Assembly (NCBI GenBank): GCA_963698715.1
Contig: CAVORW010000001.1
Location: 620,001-684,000 of the forward strand
DNA from: CAWHJB01 sp963698715
Lineage (GTDB): Bacteria > Chloroflexota > Anaerolineae > Anaerolineales > UBA4823
Length of the DNA stretch: 64,000 nucleotides
Direction: 5' to 3'
Positions 56,705 to 64,000 of this stretch are shown here, piece by piece. Within the stretch, counting starts at the first letter, position 1, and each line of letters begins with the position of its first letter. The notes under the pieces were generated by a model. It worked only from the letters and a program-made list of their open reading frames with translations, did no database searches and was not told the origin of the DNA. A program made the translations under genes and the position numbers.

Positions 56705-57400
56705 TCAATCCTTGCTTTCTGTCAGTCGGATCGCTTCTAAGACAGTTGGATAGATATGATCCACCATGACGGTATAGCCTTCTGCGGTGGGATGGATGAA
56801 GTCTGCCTGGTTCAGATCAGGATTGGCGGCTACCCCTTCCAGCACAAACGGGATCAGAATGGCAGTGTGTTTTTCTGCGATCGACGGATAGATCTCGGCG
56901 AAATCATCGGTATAATCCTGGCCCAGATTCTGAATGATCTGCAGCCCAGCGACTATGACAACCGAGCCACTTTCCGTAAATTTACGGGTGATCTCGTCGA
57001 TATTATTCCGGGTGAGCTCCAGATCGACACCCCTTAAAGCATCGTTGGCGCCGGTTTCGACAATCACAATATCTGGTTCGGTGTTGAGCATCCAATCGAC
57101 ACGCGCCAGTGCAGAGGTTGAAGTTTCACCACTGATCCCAGCATTGATTACCTGGGCCGCATAGCCATCTGCCTCAAGCTTGCGCTGCAGTTGAGCCGGA
57201 TAACTATCCTGAGGATCCACCCCAAACCCCTCCGTCAGGCTGTCACCAAAAGCCAGAATTGTGAGTTCTGGTTGAGAGGGTGAGATCCCCGCCGTAGACA
57301 CCAGGGTTTTTTGGGCTGGCGTCGCGGCCGCTGTGCATGCACTTACTCCCCACAGCACGATCAGCAGGAAGGCGGTTTTCCAAGGGTATGCTGTCTTCAT
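56705..57400 (-). CDS. TesA-like SGNH/GDSL esterase (lipoprotein)
   Basis: A 231-residue exported hydrolase. Signal peptide with lipobox-like WGVSAC, then block I FGDSLTEGFG (catalytic Ser), block II glycine NAGISGET, block III ETGANDALRG (Asn) and block V DFIHPTAEGY (Asp, His). This matches thioesterase I/lysophospholipase L1 (TesA). ATG 57400 lies just after the stop of the upstream FtsX-like permease. Together with that permease and the LolD-like ATPase it reproduces the E. coli grouping of tesA with ybbA-ybbP. Confidence 0.9.
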   Translation of the reverse strand: MKTAYPWKTAFLLIVLWGVSACTAAATPAQKTLVSTAGISPSQPELTILAFGDSLTEGFGVDPQDSYPAQLQRKLEADGYAAQVINAGISGETSTSALARVDWMLNTEPDIVIVETGANDALRGVDLELTRNNIDEITRKFTESGSVVIVAGLQIIQNLGQDYTDDFAEIYPSIAEKHTAILIPFVLEGVAANPDLNQADFIHPTAEGYTVMVDHIYPTVLEAIRLTESKD

Positions 57401-57404
57401 GGCT

Positions 57405-59933
57405 TCATTCAACGGATTGTTCGCGTAAAAACGTGATGGGCTTCTTCTTTAAAATTGAGATGGATGCCAGCAATCCCACCGTGGTGACCAGAACCACCGT
57501 AAACAGGGTCAATAAGATGCTGGACCCCCAATATGCGGTATAAGCCAGCTCAAACACCTGCCGGACCAGAATCCAACTTGCCAGTTGGGACAAGAACAAG
57601 GCTAAAAACGCGCTCACCAGCCCGATGAAGACATTTTCCAGCGCAAATACTCGCAGCACAAACCGGCGCCTGGCCCCCAGGACTTTGTAGTAAACCGACT
57701 CTTGAATACGCGCAAAGCGGGTCGCCAGGATTGAGCTGATAATAATCAGCACCCCGGCGGCCAGGCTGAAAATGGTGAAGAAACGGATCACGACCGTAAT
57801 ATCCTGAACCAGGTCCGCCACGGAATCGATTGCCGCGCCGATGTCGATAACTGTCACATTTGGATAAGCTGCAACCAGCTGGTTCTGAAATTTACGAATT
57901 TCTGCTTCTGGAATCGTGGCTGTGGTGATGATCGTTTGGGGGGCATTGACCAGGTCCTTTTCGCGCAGTACAAAATTAAAGGACGGGCCAAATTCATCAT
58001 CAGCTCTTTGAATGGCGCGAATACTGGTCACCTGAGCCTCCAGTGGGACTCCCTGGATTGCAAACACTATTCTATCCCCGATCGAAAATTGATAGGCATC
58101 CAACAACCGCTGTGAGACCGACACTTGAGCTACTCCATATTCTTCGTTCGAGAAGATAGCACTCCCGTCAACCAATCGTTCTGATGCGGACAGGCTATCC
58201 CGGTACGTGATCGGGAACATGGAATCAAGCTCGATGGGAGCGTTGGGAGCGGGACCCCGATATTGAGCCTGTTCGCCATCTTCGCTCTGGATGACTGCAA
58301 TGCCATTGATCTGCTGAATCCGTGCCTGCACCAGTGGGAAGAACTCCGTATCGTCGCCCAGCATTTTCCGGATATTCTCCCGCTGGTTGGGCTGGATATC
58401 CAGGAGGACGACATTCGGGGCATCTTCGGGATATGCCTGCACAAAAGATGCATCCAGGTTTCGCTCGATGAGAAAAATGGTGAATAAGACCGATAATGAT
58501 GCCGCCAGGGTCACGATAATCCAGGCAGTCGCGTTGCGGGGCCGAAACAGGCCGCGCAGCGCCTGCCTCATGTCCAGGGAAGCAATTTTTTGCCGCTCTA
58601 GCAGATGTAATATCACACGAGCCAGCACGGTGATGATCAGGACCAGGCAAACGACCCCCACCGTAAAATAAATCGTCCTTTCCATGTTTTGTAAATACCG
58701 GAATGTCATCGCGCTTAAAAAGAGCAAAATCAACGCCTGAGCGAAGAAAAAAACCCAACCGGTGGCAGCTTCACTGGCTTCTTTTCGGAAAATAAAACGC
58801 GGCTTGACCCCCTGAAGCTGGTAGATCGGGAGAAAGGTAAAGACGGAGACGACTAAGAACCCCAACAGCACTCCCTCAAGGATCGCCCGGATGGACAGGA
58901 TAAACTCAACCTGGGGAGGCAGAAACGGTTCGAAAACCAGCGGGAATATCCATTGCAAGAGCACACTTAAGATCAGGCCCGCCATTGTCCCAGCCAGGCC
59001 CAGGATAGTAGCCACCCCAAAATATTGGGTCATGATAAAGCGGCTTGTCGCTCCGTATGTTCGCAGAATGGCAATCGTCCCCTCTCTCTCACGAATAAAG
59101 GAGCTAAGCGAACTTTGGATCCCAATCCCAGCTAACAGCAAGGTGAATATCCCAATCAGTCCAATGAAGTTCAAGAAGTCATCGAAAAAACGCTGGACTA
59201 CAGACTGGTTCGTGCGGAAAGTATTCACCCGCACCTGCCTGCTATCCGCCACCTCCGTCAAGCGGGCAGCTACCGCCTCAACCTGCGCCTCCTCCGAAAT
59301 TCGCAGCAGCGTCCGGTAATTCACCCGGCTTCCCAGCTTGATTAAGCCTGTGCCAGCCAAATCGCTCGCAGCGAGAAATATGCGCGGTCCGATATTAAAT
59401 AAATCCACCGGCTGATCCGGCTCGCTAACCACCACCCCCGCGATGGTTAGAGTCAGATCACCGACCCGCAGCGGATCGCCAACCTGCAGCTGCAGGCGTT
59501 CGAGCAAACCGTTAGCAACCAATATTTGGCCGCTTGTTAGCAGCTGGCTGAATGGCAGACCGCTCTGCAAGCCAACCTCTCCATAAAACGGGTATCCAGG
59601 TTCAACCGCTTTGATATCCGCCAGTAAACTGTCCTCTCCATCTGCTGTCCGCACAATTGTAATAAATTCATACGTGCGCGCCACATCGACCGTGCCGTCT
59701 GCCCGGAGCTTTTCCAGCTCATTGATAAGTGACCCTTCGTAAGGAAAACCCAACTCTACGACGACATCCCCGGACAACAATTTGCGGGCATCACGCAGCA
59801 AGGCAGCGTTGATGCTTTCTCCGAACCCACCGATCGACACCAGGGTGACAAGCGATAACGCCACACAGGCCACAAACACCAGGGTTTGCTTGGGTGAGCT
59901 GGTAATTTGACGGAGCACAAATTTGCGGTGCAT
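57405..59933 (-). CDS. ABC transporter permease, YbbP/FtsX family
   Basis: An 842-residue inner-membrane protein with an N-terminal helix, a large extracytoplasmic domain (about 35-245), an FtsX block of three helices (about 255-360), a middle pair of helices, a second extracytoplasmic domain, and a second FtsX block near the C-terminus (VIRFFTIFSLAAGVLIIISS). This is the YbbP/LolC-type two-block layout. It starts at ATG 59933, which overlaps the ATPase stop as TGATG. Such exporters probably move lipids or lipoproteins or perform mechanotransmission. The substrate of YbbAP systems is not settled. Confidence 0.9.
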   Translation of the reverse strand: MHRKFVLRQITSSPKQTLVFVACVALSLVTLVSIGGFGESINAALLRDARKLLSGDVVVELGFPYEGSLINELEKLRADGTVDVARTYEFITIVRTADGEDSLLADIKAVEPGYPFYGEVGLQSGLPFSQLLTSGQILVANGLLERLQLQVGDPLRVGDLTLTIAGVVVSEPDQPVDLFNIGPRIFLAASDLAGTGLIKLGSRVNYRTLLRISEEAQVEAVAARLTEVADSRQVRVNTFRTNQSVVQRFFDDFLNFIGLIGIFTLLLAGIGIQSSLSSFIREREGTIAILRTYGATSRFIMTQYFGVATILGLAGTMAGLILSVLLQWIFPLVFEPFLPPQVEFILSIRAILEGVLLGFLVVSVFTFLPIYQLQGVKPRFIFRKEASEAATGWVFFFAQALILLFLSAMTFRYLQNMERTIYFTVGVVCLVLIITVLARVILHLLERQKIASLDMRQALRGLFRPRNATAWIIVTLAASLSVLFTIFLIERNLDASFVQAYPEDAPNVVLLDIQPNQRENIRKMLGDDTEFFPLVQARIQQINGIAVIQSEDGEQAQYRGPAPNAPIELDSMFPITYRDSLSASERLVDGSAIFSNEEYGVAQVSVSQRLLDAYQFSIGDRIVFAIQGVPLEAQVTSIRAIQRADDEFGPSFNFVLREKDLVNAPQTIITTATIPEAEIRKFQNQLVAAYPNVTVIDIGAAIDSVADLVQDITVVIRFFTIFSLAAGVLIIISSILATRFARIQESVYYKVLGARRRFVLRVFALENVFIGLVSAFLALFLSQLASWILVRQVFELAYTAYWGSSILLTLFTVVLVTTVGLLASISILKKKPITFLREQSVE

Positions 59934-60646
59934 CACACGCTCGCGTAGCTTGGAGTGTCTCTTAAAGGCTGAAAAACTCCATCTGGCACAATTTCCCCAT
60001 CGTGCAGTGGAATCACCCGGTCTGCCATTTTAGCAATTTCCATATTATGAGTTACCAGCACAAGTGTTGTTTTTTGTTCTTGGTGCAGTTCAAACAACAA
60101 ATTTAAGATCTCATTACTGTTAGCAGAGTCCAGATTACCAGTAGGTTCATCTGCAAAAATAATGTTGGGCTGGTTGACCAAAGCGCGGCAAATCGCTACT
60201 CTCTGCTTCTCGCCTCCGGACAATTGGTGTGGGAAGTTGTCCGCCCGCTCCCAAATCCCCACCCGTCTGAGCAAAGCTTCGGCCTTGGCGTGAGCCTGGG
60301 GGTCGCCGTTCAGCTCAGCTGGAAACATGATATTTTCAAGCGCAGTCAGAGAAGGGACCAGGTGGAAGGATTGAAAAATAAATCCGATCTCGTGGTTTCG
60401 CAATGGCGCGAGCTCATCCTCGGTTTTATCGGTAATATCCTGAGAATTCACAAAGATGCGCCCACGTGTCGGCTGATCCAGCCCAGAAAGCATGGAGATC
60501 AGGGTGGATTTTCCGCTTCCGCTGCTTCCCACAATGGCGACCACCTCACCCGGTTCAATTTTTAGGGAAAGCTCCTTCAGAACATTGATCTGCCGTTCGC
60601 CAATTTTGTAAGTTTTGGTTATTTTTTTCGCTTCAAGAATAGCCAT
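59933..60646 (-). CDS. ABC transporter ATPase, YbbA/LolD family
   Basis: A 237-residue ATP-binding subunit. Walker A GSSGSGKST, Q-loop FIFQSFHLVPSLT, signature LSGGEKQR, Walker B IIFADEPTG and the switch histidine in LVTHN are all intact. LolD-type ATPases pair with FtsX-like permeases of the type encoded directly downstream with a stop/start overlap. It is first gene of the three-gene minus-strand operon ending in the TesA-like esterase. Confidence 0.94.
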   Translation of the reverse strand: MAILEAKKITKTYKIGERQINVLKELSLKIEPGEVVAIVGSSGSGKSTLISMLSGLDQPTRGRIFVNSQDITDKTEDELAPLRNHEIGFIFQSFHLVPSLTALENIMFPAELNGDPQAHAKAEALLRRVGIWERADNFPHQLSGGEKQRVAICRALVNQPNIIFADEPTGNLDSANSNEILNLLFELHQEQKTTLVLVTHNMEIAKMADRVIPLHDGEIVPDGVFQPLRDTPSYASV

Positions 60647-61154
60647 AGTTTGATACCTGCGTGTTTAGAAAGTTGAGCGAGTCCCAGGCGCGAGATTGGT
60701 GTCAGGCAATCACCTGCCCATCATCCCTTCAATCCGAGGACCACCTGAGCGAAATTACACAATAAAGGTTATCAATTTTATCTACAAAAAGTAGGAACCT
60801 GTGGAGAAAAAACGAACTCTCATGAAATACTAACTGTCACATGTTCGTAATGCTCATTTCACCAACTACGGTGTGCGCCGGCAATTACGCGCAAGGCTGC
60901 AGCTCGCTCTGCGACGTGTGGCCCTTACTCGCTGTTAATAAGGTCTGTGCCTGCCTGGATCAGCCGGCTCTGAGTCTTTCCCCATCAGGATTGTGTTCAG
61001 CGGACGATATTTGGCAGGTAGAGAGAGACTCAGATCTTGTCTCGACGGGAATACCAATCGAATTCAGCTTCGCTTGTAACTCAACTGAAACATGGCCTTG
61101 TTATAATGACCATGAAACCAATTGTGGACATCTTATGGACGGAGGATAGTGATT
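60647..61154. other. 508-base divergent intergenic region
   Basis: It separates the YbbA-like gene (-) from the polyhydroxyalkanoate genes (+). Apart from the promoter element at 61099-61107 I see no feature. A 102-codon frame at 60841 spans the promoter and is not credible. Confidence 0.5.
61099..61107 (+). promoter_or_regulatory. Extended -10 promoter of the PHA operon
   Basis: TG-T-TATAAT (61099-61107) lies about 40 bases upstream of the ribosome-binding site. No clear -35 exists, as expected for extended -10 promoters. Confidence 0.5.
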
Positions 61155-61415
61155 ATGTTACCTGACGATTTCTTCAAGAAAAACATGGAAATGTGGGAGA
61201 AGTTTACCTCTTCCTATATGGACAGCATGTTTAAGACCGTCGACAAAACCCTGGAGCAGTCCAAAGCGATCAGGGAGCAAGTAGATAAAGCCGTATCGAC
61301 TGCCGTGCACACCCAGATGGATGCCACGATGTCTACTCTGGAGACCATGCAGCGCCAATTGGAGGCCCTGTCTGTCAAGATCGACGAGTTGCTTGAGAAG
61401 CAGAAATCCGCTTAA
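61155..61415 (+). CDS. Small phasin-like helical protein
   Basis: An 86-residue, almost fully helical and amphipathic protein (FFKKNMEMWEKFTSSYMDSM, then heptad repeats ending ALSVKIDELLEKQ). The ATG at 61155 has GGAGG upstream. Directly before a PHA synthase, such a protein is probably a phasin or synthase-associated subunit that coats the polymer granule. I recognise no exact family, so the role is from position and composition. Confidence 0.65.
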   Translation: MLPDDFFKKNMEMWEKFTSSYMDSMFKTVDKTLEQSKAIREQVDKAVSTAVHTQMDATMSTLETMQRQLEALSVKIDELLEKQKSA

Positions 61416-61484
61416 CCCGACTTCTCATATTCGAACAGCCAAACGCGGGGTTTTCAGTGCCACCGCGCTTGGCCGTTTAAATGG

Positions 61485-63114
61485 ATGGTAAAACAGATGT
61501 GGGATTCTTTCTTTAACCTGATGAACAACACCGTCTCGATGGTCGGCCAGGCACAGCAGGCCTCTCTGGTCGCTGCTACGCGCAGCCTGGAATTAGCCGC
61601 CAACTCTTACGCTCGCATGTGGGGTGTAGAGCCTGAGCAAGTTGCCCAAGCGGACCGGCGCTTCGAAGATCAGGCCTGGCAGGAAAACCCGTACGCCGAC
61701 CTGGTAAAACAGGCCTACTTGATCACCGTCCAGTGGATGGATGGGATGGCAGACAGCCTTGAACCGATCGACCCGAGCATCCAAAAGCGCACCAAATTTT
61801 GGACCCAGCAGCTTGCCGACGCTCTTAGCCCGACCAATTTTGCAGCCACCAACCCCGTGGTTTGGCAGGAGATCGCTCGCACCGGGGGGGCAAACCTGGC
61901 CAAGGGCTTCCAGAATTTAATCACAGACATGCAGCAAGGCAGGATCAGCCAGGTGCCCCAGGGCGCATTTGAAGTCGGAAAAGACCTGGCTGTAACGCCT
62001 GGTAAAGTCGTTTATCGCAACGATCTGATCGAGCTGATCCAGTATACCCCCACCACGGAGCAAGTATATGAGGTGCCGGTATTAGCTATCCCCCCCTGGA
62101 TCAACAAGTATTACGTCATGGATATGCGCCCAGAGAACTCACTTTACCAATACCTGGTCGATGCCGGCTTCACCTTGTTCACCATCAGTTGGAAGAACCC
62201 CGACAAGTCGATCCTGCACCTGAGCTGGGATGATTATATGGATCTGGGCACGCTCGAAGCCCTGCGGGTGATCAAATCCATCACCAAATCCAAGCGAGGT
62301 TAATACACTGGGCTACTGCCTGGGCGGTATCATCCAGCAGACCACGCTGGCTTATCTGGCCAAGACTGGCGACCAGACGATCAACTCAGCCACTTTCTTT
62401 GCCACCCACCAGGACTTTACCCAGGCCGGGGATGTGACGGTTTTCATTGATGAGCTGCAGGTCAAATTTCTGGAATGGCTGATGTCTGCCAGCGGCGGTT
62501 ATCTGGACGGGCGCAATATGGCAGCCACCTTCAATATGCTGCGCGCCAATGACCTGTTGTGGAACTATGTGGTGCACAACTACCTGCTGGGCAAGCAGCC
62601 GCCCGCGTTCGACCTGCTGTACTGGAACAGCGATGGCACGCGCGTGCCTGGCAAAGTCCATAATTTCCTGGTGCGTGAGTTCTTCTTGAAGAACAAATTG
62701 ATGGAGCCGAACGGCATCCAGGTTAAAGGCCAGGGCGTTGATCTGGGTTTGATCAGCACGCCCACCTATACGGTAGCCTGCACCGGCGATCACATCGTCC
62801 CCTGGGAAGGTACCTTCAAGATGCGCAGTTTGCACGGCGGACCGGTGCGCTTTGCGCTCACCAGCGGGGGGCATATCGCCGGAATCATCAACCCGCCAGC
62901 CAGCTCGCGCCGTGATTACTGGCTTAACGACGCTGAAACGCAAGACCCGCAGGAGTGGTTCGAGGGGGCACAACACCATACCGGCAGTTGGTGGCTGGAC
63001 TGGATTCCCTGGCTGCAGACCCGTTCTGGTGTTGTGATAGATCCACCTAAAATGGGCAGCCGGACGTTCAAGCCGCTCATGGATGCACCCGGAAGCTATG
63101 TTGTGGAGAAATAA
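61485..63114 (+). CDS. phaC: Polyhydroxyalkanoate synthase, class I/II-like PhaC (frame break at 62295)
   Basis: About 542 residues after removal of one C at 62295, which changes KSKRG-stop to KSKEVNTLGYCLGG. The nucleophile is the Cys of GYCLGG (codon 62317-62319), in place of lipase Ser; WNSDGTR carries the Asp and SGGHIAGIINPP the His. The N-terminal domain (about 1-190) has the helical pattern of PhaC proteins, then WINKYYVMDMRPENSL and LFTISWKNPD. PhaC polymerises hydroxyacyl-CoA into storage polyester on granules. The two halves are otherwise intact, so the break is probably an error. Confidence 0.85.
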
Positions 63115-63117
63115 CCC

Positions 63118-63480
63118 ATGTCGGAAGAAGATAAGTCAGAAAAAAACACCAATGACCCCTTTGGTCAGATGATCCAGTTCTATGATGCGATGTCCAAATC
63201 CTGGGCTAAGGCGATGAGCGATGCTGTGAGTAGTGAGAGCTTCGCCAGGTCGATGGGCGAGCAGGTCGAGGGCAGCCTGGAGGTTGCCTCACTGATGCGG
63301 CAGCAGATGGCCGATGTCATGGAAAAGTACCTGGAAGGGATGAATATGCCGACCCGCAAAGATGTGATCACTGTGGCAGAACGCCTGACCAGAATTGAGA
63401 TGGTGCTGGATGATCTGGACGCGAAATTCGACCAGGTTCTGGATATGCTGGCAGGCGAGCCGGGCGCAAAAAAGAAATGA
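63118..63480 (+). CDS. PHA synthase-associated helical protein (PhaE-like)
   Basis: A 120-residue helical protein starting 3 bp after phaC. It has a charged N-terminus (MSEEDKSEKNTNDPFGQM), then amphipathic helices with MRQQMADVMEKYLEGMNMPT and a C-terminal coil (RLTRIEMVLDDLDAKFDQVL). The segment around NMPTRKDV resembles the C-terminal part of PhaE/phasin proteins that activate class III synthases. The second synthase downstream may need it. Confidence 0.7.
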   Translation: MSEEDKSEKNTNDPFGQMIQFYDAMSKSWAKAMSDAVSSESFARSMGEQVEGSLEVASLMRQQMADVMEKYLEGMNMPTRKDVITVAERLTRIEMVLDDLDAKFDQVLDMLAGEPGAKKK

Positions 63481-63552
63481 ACACCGCTTCGTCATTGCTT
63501 TGAAAACGGATTAATCAGCACCCCGACTAACCCTCCAAAGGCAGGTGCTAAG

Positions 63553-64000
63553 ATGGAAGATAAAGTCGAGCTGCCCTGGGATGATATGTTCTTTGAGCTG
63601 GAGGAAGCCACCCTCCAGAGCAGTGAAGTGGCCCAGCGCGCATATAGTCGCTACCTGCGCGGGGTCAAGCTGATTGCCAATTCATACAATACTCCTGTTG
63701 GTTTGACGCCCAAAGAAGCAATCTGGACATTAAATAAGGCTACACTCTACCATTATCTGCCTGCCCGGCCCGCAAGCGAACGTCACCCGGTTCCCTTGTT
63801 GCTTGTCTATGCGCTGATCAACAAGCCCTTCATATTTGACCTGGTGCCAGGGCGCAGCTTCGTTGAGACCTTGGTGGACCAGGGCTTCGATGTTTATTTG
63901 CTGGATTGGGGTGTGCCTGGCTCTGAAGATAAATCTACCACCTTTGAAGATTACGTAACCGAATACCTCCAGCCGCGCTGTCCGTAAAATGCTGCGCCAT
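63553..64000 (+). CDS. Second PHA synthase, class III-like PhaC (partial; frame break near 63976)
   Basis: The N-terminal ~150 residues of an alpha/beta-hydrolase PHA synthase: VPLLLVYALINKPFIFDLVP, RSFVETLVDQGFDVYLLDWG and TFEDYVTEYL are typical. As given, the frame ends at 63987. Removing one base near 63976 restores AVRKMLRH, the normal continuation, up to the window edge. The catalytic Cys lies beyond the window. Together with the small protein ahead it looks like a class III PhaE-PhaC pair next to a class I/II enzyme. Confidence 0.8.

Noticed and set aside
60841..61149. 102-codon plus-strand frame ahead of the PHA genes
   Set aside because: It covers the likely promoter and ribosome-binding site of the next gene and has an implausible composition.
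1..64000. CRISPR arrays, tRNA and rRNA genes, prophage
   Set aside because: No regularly spaced repeats, cloverleaf-like sequences, rRNA motifs or phage structural genes were seen.

Overview
The window looks like a chromosomal segment of a Chloroflexota bacterium, most likely Anaerolineae-like. The pointers are the MttB/MttC corrinoid methyltransferases, LysM and TolB-type secreted proteins with tandem repeats, DUF4332 and helix-hairpin-helix proteins, C-terminal motifs of the type IYMPYV/FIPLI on surface proteins, and relic IscB/HEARO-type RNA elements. There is no rRNA, tRNA, CRISPR array or phage in the window. The taxonomic call rests on gene content alone.

Layout. 0-6.6 kb: the 3' part of a SIS-domain gene, then GntR regulator, corrinoid protein, two MttB-family methyltransferases and an M20 metallopeptidase, all on +; this looks like an operon for demethylating a methylated amine. 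7-12.5 kb: three secreted or anchored proteins (NEW3/TSP3/TolB, an SH3-like lipoprotein, LysM with three repeats). 12.6-16.4 kb: minus-strand CrtI-like oxidoreductase, a small unknown, a tandem GGDEF protein and an SRPBCC protein. 17-20.5 kb: an unknown protein, a LacI regulator with a clear promoter and operator, and an Acr3 arsenite pump. 20.7-27.4 kb: a two-cysteine ArsR regulator, TusA, an MvhD-like protein, QmoA-, QmoB- and QmoC-like subunits with a winged-helix protein among them, and a DsrE-like protein. This reads as a sulfur-carrier system feeding a quinone-linked, Hdr-like membrane complex. A LysR regulator converges on it.

28.4-32.8 kb: two nearly identical ~0.3 kb IS200/IS605-type palindromic elements encode a HEARO/omega-RNA-like RNA but no nuclease. 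Each sits exactly at the start codon of a regulator (LysR, ArsR), and one is split by an IS66-type element with a perfect 8-bp target duplication. Between them lies an ArsR-permease-thioredoxin operon. 33-41.4 kb: small membrane peptides, SDR, DoxX, a roadblock-like coiled-coil protein, MscL with a zinc ribbon, HhH proteins, and a Rab-like GTPase-histidine kinase-response regulator operon. 41.5-54.3 kb: a surface-protein locus with a SipW-type signal peptidase, its likely substrate, a DNRLRE/RTX protein and a giant repeat protein of about 3,100 residues. 54.7-60.6 kb: an SLC13-like transporter and a YbbA-YbbP-TesA-like operon. 61-64 kb: a polyhydroxyalkanoate locus with two synthases, cut by the window end.

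Ten positions show an apparent frame break inside otherwise good genes, and every one needs removal of exactly one base (a surplus base, never a missing one). I read these mainly as insertion-type sequence errors and annotated the joined genes, but the one-sided pattern is reported. Two further genes carry a single in-frame stop (LacI codon 3, TGA; IS66 transposase codon 51, TAG).
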